DNA from: Panicum virgatum
Lineage: Eukaryota; Streptophyta; Magnoliopsida; Poales; Poaceae
DNA: 64,000 nt
Assembly (NCBI RefSeq): GCF_016808335.1
Contig: NC_053153.1
Coordinates: 14,209,033 to 14,273,032, forward strand
Reading direction: 5' to 3'
Under the pieces are notes generated by a model, which made no database searches, was not told where the DNA came from, and saw nothing but the letters and a program-made list of their open reading frames with translations. The position numbers and the translations under genes were made by a program. Of this stretch, positions 58,876 to 64,000 are shown one piece after another (within the stretch, counting starts at the first letter, position 1; each line of letters starts with the position of its first letter).

Positions 58876-59495
58876 GGTGGTATCAGAGCCGTAGGTTGGC
58901 CGTAGGACGTGACCCTAGGAGCGAAACCCGTTTTTAGACCCTTTACCTTAGGACCTTTTCTATCCTTAATCCTTTCCTCACACAAACACTTACCTTTGGT
59001 TCTTGCCCTGTTCCAGATGGCTGACAATGGATGGATTGGCGGAATCTGTTTCGCAGAGCCCGGCCTTCCCAAGTTGTTGATACTCAGCCTGGAACGCATC
59101 GGAGTTGTGGATCCACCATAGTTTCTCTATCGGGAGTACGACTCCAAGGGTACTCTTCGGTGTGACCTGATGATCTTCATAGCAAGGAGCACCCGCTACC
59201 CTGATGTGGACCCTTGGTTCATCTCCACCACTGGATTCCGTTTCCCGGATACCTACCGGAAAGCCGCCCGCAAAGCCCTGCGACGTCTGCGTGTGATCTA
59301 CAGGCATCACCTCCAGCGGACTCCTATGGGATTTTTCCCGCCGACTGAAGGAAGAGGACGCACATGGATTGCCAGGATGAGAGGACTTGGAAGAGAAGAA
59401 GAAGACCTAGAAGACACGGTCTCTCACCTATCCATCTATCTCACCGGCCTGGATGAGCTCTATCGCGAGCAAGCAGCACAACTGAAACAGCAGGT
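58876..59495 (+). repeat. Duplicated 5' internal region of the gypsy element
   Basis: Repeats 48655-49276 (primer site, leader, ORF1 start) and stops after CTGAAACAGCAGGT. Only two differences from the first copy were noticed: an extra C that keeps ORF1 in frame, and a G-to-T change that makes a stop. Confidence 0.92.
59017..59495 (+). pseudogene. Gypsy accessory ORF1, second partial copy
   Basis: The same ATG context as the first copy. A GAG codon has become TAG at 59119-59121 (after VVDPP), but the frame downstream is intact across the site where the first copy has its 1-bp loss. The coding part is cut off at the E3 junction. It is non-functional but useful for recognising the lesion in the first copy. 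Confidence 0.85.
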
Positions 59496-59721
59496 ATGTC
59501 TTTATTTTCTTAGTGTAGTATCATGCTAGTATTAGCTATAGGTTGTAAAACTCTTTTCGAATGAGGGTTACACACTAAGGTGAACCATAGTTGCACATCT
59601 AAATAGCTTGTTTTAGTTTAAGTTTTGTGCAAACTAGTTGGAGCCATATGTTAAGGTTTCTTCAGTGGCTAATTCACTCCCTCTCCCTCTTAGGCTAGTG
59701 CACCCGAACGCTTTCAGAACT

Positions 59722-60400
59722 TTGTAGTGAATGCCGGCAGCAACAATGGTGAGAACTGCGGCAGCGGCTGCAGCGCCGACGCCAGGACTCACGATCACGA
59801 ATACGAAGAGACGTGGAAGCTGTTGACTATGAAGGTGCCGATGGAATCGCTAGCTGAGTTGTTGGCGGGCAAGATTGCTAGTGGGCAACGAAATTTTGGC
59901 GGCAGTATTTTCGCAGCTTGGCGCTGGTTGTTTGGTCTGGTCATTTTTTTATCAACTTAGATGAATCTGAGTAGGCTTTTTCATCCACATGCTTTTGCAT
60001 GAACGTTCGAAAAAAAAAGTTACATAATCCACACGCATATGCATGCAAGGTGCACACACCTTAAAAAAATTGTTACACATATGGATCCCCTCCGTGTAGC
60101 ATGCATGTTAGATATAACTAAAATATATATTGCCTAATATAACCAAAAAGAATCGTTACACATATGGATCCATCCTGAGCTAATGTTATCTTTGCAATTC
60201 TCTGTTTGCAGTACCATTCAAGTTATCTCTATGGATTTCCAAAAGCAAAAATATTCTTATTTCTAGATGACCAAATGGATGATAAGAACAACTAGAAACT
60301 AGGGAGTACTACTTGCCATCATTATTCTGGTAATACAATGGCACTAAAATCATCAACATACTATCTCTAACCTCGCAAAGCCTATTGTTGGCACCATCAT
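59722..60400. other. CACTA internal sequence, no recognised gene
   Basis: A short plus-strand frame (59727-59960) ends in a hydrophobic stretch but has no known motif. The rest is AT-rich. Confidence 0.3.
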
Positions 60401-60796
60401 CTTGTTCATGAGGATCGAGGACGTCGGCATCTAGTTCTTCCAGTTGCTGAGCCTAGTTCTTCCAGTTGCTGAGCGTGGCTGCCTAAGTCCTTCCATGCAT
60501 CACCTCCCTGTCCTTCAATGTCCTGAACCAGCTGCTCCTCAACGGCATTCAGAGGCTGATCCATGGAGGGCGCCTGCTCCTCGGTTTCAGGGAGGAAAAG
60601 AGCCCTCATCACTGATTTCATCCTCTGAATAAGAAATAAAGAGGTAGTCACTGCCACCACCCTCATCTGAATCTTGAGCAAAATCAATACTTTCTTGAAC
60701 CACAGCGCCCCTATCCTTGCCGCGGAGGCTTATCCAAAAACCACGCCGCTCAGCACCTCGCTGCCGGGCTCCTCCACCTCTGCGCCCACTCTCCAT
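60400..60796 (-). pseudogene. Possible 5' exon of the CACTA minus-strand gene
   Basis: On the minus strand an ATG at 60794-60796 opens MESGRRGGGARQRGAERRG and continues into an acidic segment (SIDFAQDSDEGGGSDYLF, ISYSEDEISDEGSFPP). A neighbouring frame continues ETEEQAPSMDQPLNAVEEQLVQDIEGQGG. A TATA-like CATATAAAC lies about 35 bp upstream on the same strand (near 60830). Its place at the right end of the CACTA, same strand as the Transposase_24 exons, suggests that it was the first exon of that gene. No homology evidence was available. Confidence 0.4.
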
Positions 60797-60923
60797 TAAT
60801 TGTTCCTATTCATTTCTCCATGGTTGAAGTTTATATGGTGGGTGCGGCTGCTCTTTGGAGTGGATCTCGCGGCCAATCAGTGCGGACTGCGGATGAGGAC
60901 TGCGAATCGGACGCTGATTCGGT

Positions 60924-60983
60924 GCGTAAGGAGAACGAGCAATGCGTGAGGAGAACGAGCAATGCGTGAGGAGAACGAGCAAT
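60924..60983. repeat. 20-bp tandem repeat, three copies
   Basis: GCGTGAGGAGAACGAGCAAT is repeated three times with one mismatch, in the CACTA subterminal region upstream of the putative minus-strand promoter. Confidence 0.9.
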
Positions 60984-61394
60984 GGGGTGAGTGATTGGGA
61001 GGGCAGATGGCGGCAATACACATGCACATGCGCATGCAACCTTTTTTAACCGACATGCACAATCTTTTATCTAGGAGATAATTTGTAAAAACAACTATGA
61101 TTTGATATATGACTAGGCTATCACATATCTGACACAAAACTATGTCAGCACTCTCATTTTAGTTGGGACCTATTGCCGTGGGCAAATCAAGGATGGCACC
61201 ATGCCAACATACATGACAGTGCTGTTAGTTATGCAGTGGTTGCCTGACATGGTTGTTAGATAGGAATATCTTAACAATAACAATGCTCTCACTAATCCTA
61301 CCAATGACAGACTTGTTGCCCATCTAAATTCAATGTCCATCAATGCTGTTGACAATCACTATAGTTGTTAGAGAAAACTGCAATCGTTGTAGTG

Positions 61395-61900
61395 TCAAGG
61401 CCTAAAAATTTCATATTAATAGGAGAAAAATAAAAAAATAAAAATTACCCATCACTGCAATTATGATAAAAATTAGCCTAAAATACTCAGGTGCCTAATT
61501 AAAAATCACCCACCAATGCCATTATAAAAAATTAAATATAAAAAACCTTTTAGCTATGTATCAGTTACAAACATACTATATATAAAAACTAAAGCTAACA
61601 ACAATCAATCAAAATAAAATGAATATATTGGAGCCTCCACGTTCGCTCTCAAGGCCTAGAAATTCTCACGTTAATCTGAGAAAAATAGAAAAATTAAAAT
61701 TACCCACCACTGCCATTACAATAAAAATTATCCTAAAATACTCGTGTGTCTAATTAAAAATTACCCACCAATGCCATTATGAAAAATTAAATGTAAATAC
61801 CATTTAGCTATGTATCAATTACAAACATACTATTAATAAAAACTAAAGCTAACAACAATCAATCAAAATAAGAATAATTATATGCATAATTTATTAAAGC
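61395..61900 (+). repeat. 254-bp internal duplication in Helitron I
   Basis: The block starting TCAAGGCCTA at 61395 recurs at 61649, preceded by GAGCCTCCACGTTCGCTC. AAATTACCCACCACTGCCATTA-type words and AACTAAAGCTAACAACAATC recur in both. A third copy is in Helitron II from 62145. Confidence 0.85.
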
Positions 61901-62071
61901 TCAACAAATCAAATTGTTATTATAGGTCGATCATATTTGAATTGATTTAACCAATAATAAGATATAATTTAAAATAATGAATAGAGTGATGTATGGTAAC
62001 AAATAGTATAATCTTTAAAAAAAATAGTAAGGATACAAAGACATACAAAAATTTTGAATTTTAAATACTAG

Positions 62072-62100
62072 CCGCGCAAATGCGCGGGCCATACGCCTAG
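62072..62100 (+). terminator. Helitron I 3' hairpin and CTAG end
   Basis: CCGCGCA-AA-TGCGCGG stem-loop followed by nine bases and CTAG. This is the rolling-circle termination signal of the transposon, not a transcription terminator. Confidence 0.85.
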
Positions 62101-62989
62101 TTATCTTATTATTTGACCAACAAACGAAGCCTCCACGTTCGCTCTCAAGGTCTAGAAATTTCATATTAATTGGAGAAAAATAGAAAAATAAAAATTACCC
62201 ACCACTGCCATTATGATAAAAATTAGCCTAAAATACTCCTGTGCCTAATTAAAAATCACCCACCAATGCCATTATAAAAAATTAAATATAAAAAACCTTT
62301 TAGCTATGTATCAGTTACAAACATACTATATATAAAAACTAAAGCTAACAATAATCAATCAAAATAAAATGAATATAAGAATAATTATATGTATAATATT
62401 ATTAAAGCTTAACAAATCAAATTTTTATTATAGATAGATCATATAAATATTGTTTTAACCAATAGCAAGATATAATTTACGATAGTGAACAACAGGGCCG
62501 TACCGGCAAATTCGAAGGCCCTGTGCGAAACTATGAACTGGACCCTAGTACCATCGTTGCGCCTGCGAGTGCCCAGTGAAATCCGGAAGGTGGAAGTGCA
62601 GACGTGACTTGTGCTGTGCCTGGCGAGCGGTTATAGTGGAAGCGAAAAAGATTGCACTGCGATCTGCAGATTTGATTGAAAGACAATGGTCAAGCGGCAT
62701 ATTTCCTCTTCTATGACATATTTGGGCTACAGTTTGCTTCGTATTGGATCAAAATATAACTAAAACAAAATCTACTATATAACTATACCTAGTATACTCG
62801 TTATATTTTGGGGCCCTAAAATTTGGGGGCCCTGTGCGGTCGCACGGCCCGCACGGGCCTAGATACGGCCCTGGTGAACAAGGTGATATATAGTAAAAAA
62901 ATAGTATAATCTTTAAGTAAGGATACAACGACATATAAATTTTTGAATTTTCAATACTAGCCGCGCAAATGCGCGGGCTATATGCCTAG
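62101..62989 (+). mobile_element. Helitron II, tandem copy, with nested hAT
   Basis: Begins TTATCTTATTATTTGACC, lacking the first few bases of Helitron I, directly after its CTAG. It ends with hairpin CCGCGCA-AA-TGCGCGG (62961-62976) and CTAG at 62986-62989, followed by T. It carries the unoccupied version of the CACTA target (GCTCTCAAGG at 62141-62150). Confidence 0.82.
62493..62873. mobile_element. hAT MITE, 381 bp
   Basis: Ends are CAGGGCCGTACCGG and the complement of TAGATACGGCCCTG. Exact 8-bp duplications GTGAACAA lie at 62485-62492 and 62874-62881. GGCCCTGTGCG is repeated near both ends. Inserted in Helitron II. Confidence 0.9.
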
Positions 62990-64000
62990 TTCTCATGAAA
63001 AAAAAATGCATCTCTGTGTGCTCTTATTAGAGGATATTTAGCCAGAATCAGGGCTCGCACCACCCTTTTCCACACGCAAATAGACACATATCTATATGTA
63101 GCATCCGGTTTGGAACGCACGTGCACGACTTTGAGGATATTTAGTAGAAGATAGGAAAAGAAGCTAGACCTTTGAAGATGATGATCTGACCGTCCAATCG
63201 CGATCGCACAACCGTAGAACGAACATCACACGAGACATGACCAGTTGCACTTGCAGGCACCAGAGAATTAGCATCTCCCAATAGTAGCCATTGAACTAGC
63301 TGAAAGCTTCGCCTCCAGACACCAGCGCTAGCTACCCGTTTCCGTCATAATAAAAGAGAGAAGAAAAGACTTGGGCAAACCGTCGACAACATTCCATCAC
63401 CATTACCAGGCACTCGCTCGCAATGAATGAGAGGCACATGGGGAGGCCATCATCCTGTTGAGGTGCGTGACGGCCTCATCACATCAGCTCCAGCACGCAG
63501 CTCCTCCATCGTCCTCACCTCACGTCGTGGAGCCGACGGCCACCACCGCCCGCACGCGCCCGACGACGACGACGCGGCGCTGCCGGTGATGACCTATCGA
63601 CGGGGAGTGGCATGTCCTATCCATCCATCCATCCGCCCGTCACCGTGCGCGTAGCTTTGTCCTCCATTGCGCTCGCCGCCGTCTCGTCGTCCACTTGGCA
63701 ATGGCACGTCGGAGTCATTCCTGGCGGTGTTGAGGTCGATAGATTCTGCGAGCTCGTCCGCCGCCGCGCGCCACGCTTTTTGTGTGGCGGTGGCGGCCAC
63801 CACCGGCGAGATTAAAAGCGTTTTCAGCTTCAATAAGCGCATCATGATCTCACCTTAAGTACCCCGCAACCACAGGGCCGCCGGCCGGCCGGGCAATGAT
63901 CGATGCTAACTCTCGCTCAGGGTGCCACACCAGCATGAGTTTTTGAGGAATGTTGAGTACTCTATCCTTCTTGTAATTAGTGAATTGTCAACCGTGCGGT
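62990..64000. other. Right flank, no supported gene
   Basis: Short overlapping frames near 63430-63860 lie in moderately GC-rich sequence without motifs. ATCC microsatellite-like units lie at 63620-63632. A gene may begin beyond the window but is not visible here. Confidence 0.3.

Larger units (their letters stand above)
45338..59495 (+). mobile_element. Ty3/gypsy chromovirus (Tekay/Del-like), LTR-internal-LTR-partial internal
   Basis: A 3.3-kb LTR (TGTAACATCCCG...GCTTCA), a tRNA-iMet primer site, two accessory ORFs, an intact gag-pol with C-terminal chromodomain, a polypurine tract and a second LTR are in the expected order. After the second LTR the primer site and first 600 bp of the internal region appear again, then stop at a CAGGT|ATG junction with E3. 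The near identity of the LTRs outside one GC-rich block indicates a young event. Confidence 0.93.
45031..59716 (-). mobile_element. TG...CA element E3, host of the gypsy insertion
   Basis: Left end TGGCACCG..., with a GATTTTGGTGATCGAATGACAACAC block that matches the complement of the E1 right end. Right end CACTCCCTCTCCCTCTTAGGCT...GCTTTCA matches E2 and the complement of the E1 left end. Flanks GAACA (45026-45030) and GAACT (59717-59721) form a 5-bp duplication with one mismatch. ACCGGTTGAACCGACGG words precede the gypsy LTR. Compared with E2, about 0.57 kb of E3 is missing at the right edge of the gypsy element. Confidence 0.7.
42263..61394 (-). mobile_element. CACTA (En/Spm) transposon, 19.1 kb including nested retroelements
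   Basis: Left end CACTACAACAATTCACAGT and right end complement CACTACAACGATTGCAGTT are matching CACTA termini. TCA duplications lie at 42260-42262 and 61395-61397. Subterminal CTGTCATATAT/ATATGACAG and TGACAG words cluster at 42290-42670 and 61080-61340. Gene pieces inside are on the minus strand. The empty site is preserved in the neighbouring Helitron copy at 62101-62150. Confidence 0.92.
42212..62100 (+). mobile_element. Helitron I, interrupted by the CACTA nest
   Basis: Starts A|TCTATTATCTTATTATTTG at 42212. Ends with the hairpin CCGCGCA-AA-TGCGCGG (62072-62087), nine bases, then CTAG (62097-62100) followed by T. TC start, hairpin, CTAG end and A/T flanks are the Helitron signature. Without the CACTA insertion the element is about 0.76 kb and non-autonomous. 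It contains an internal 254-bp partial duplication. Confidence 0.8.

Noticed and set aside
45010..59740. Longer, 15-bp target duplication around E3 (GAACTTGTAACGAAC / GAACTTTGTAGTGAAT)
   Set aside because: The similarity is imperfect and too long for LTR-type integration. Probably chance. Only the 5-bp GAACW match is used.
60406..60687. Minus-strand 93-codon frame beginning MILLKIQMRV
   Set aside because: Its Met start is in a different frame from the adjacent acidic exon. Only its second part looks like a continuation of that exon, so it is not called separately.
63427..63858. Several 60-80-codon frames on both strands
   Set aside because: Overlapping, without motif or splice support.
1..64000. 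CRISPR arrays, phage or bacterial defence genes, rRNA and tRNA genes
   Set aside because: None seen. All regular repeats found are transposon ends, microsatellites or tandem duplications typical of plant nuclear DNA.

Overview
This window is nuclear DNA from a grass, probably a panicoid. The evidence is one eukaryotic gene with 11 GT-AG exons, a seed-storage vicilin fragment and a CDKF-2-like kinase relic of the Poaceae type. Around them is a dense nest of plant transposons: Ty1/copia, Ty3/gypsy chromovirus, CACTA, hAT, PIF/Harbinger MITEs, Helitrons and a SINE. There are no bacterial-style operons, and I saw no CRISPR array, rRNA or tRNA gene.

Layout. 1-8509: a decayed Ty1/copia element (Copia-1), split cleanly by a 3.5 kb TG...CA element (1429-4923) that itself carries a 1.56 kb hAT element (1993-3555). 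8516-9949: a chimeric duplicated fragment and the tail of a second TG...CA element. 9950-16167: a second copia (Copia-2), almost open through gag-pol; its 3' LTR appears to carry the real start codon and first exon. 16168-19090: two broken tandem copies of a secreted eight-cysteine (LTP-like) gene on the minus strand. 19950-20535: a vicilin (7S globulin) pseudogene. 21200-22229: a frameshifted CDKF-2-like kinase pseudogene. 22700-29600: local repeats, MITEs, a SINE and Helitron-like DNA. 29627-32693 (minus): the one convincingly intact host gene, a type I inositol polyphosphate 5-phosphatase of 555 residues. 33600-41600: intergenic DNA with small hAT and Harbinger-type elements, several with exact target duplications.

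42212-62989: a four-level nest. A Helitron (TC start; hairpin and CTAG end) contains a 19.1 kb CACTA element with TCA duplications. The CACTA contains a TG...CA element, which contains a young Ty3/gypsy chromovirus. The empty pre-CACTA site survives as a paralogue in the adjacent tandem Helitron copy. The gypsy element has the order LTR - internal - LTR - partial internal and ends in a deletion that also removed part of its host element.

The most interesting content is in the gypsy element. It has an intact 1551-codon gag-pol, two paralogous accessory ORFs upstream of it, and all three ATGs lie directly after splice-acceptor-like CAG sequences. Its LTR also contains an acidic reading frame that joins in frame across a GC-AG intron. 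Together these suggest expression by alternative splicing from one LTR leader.
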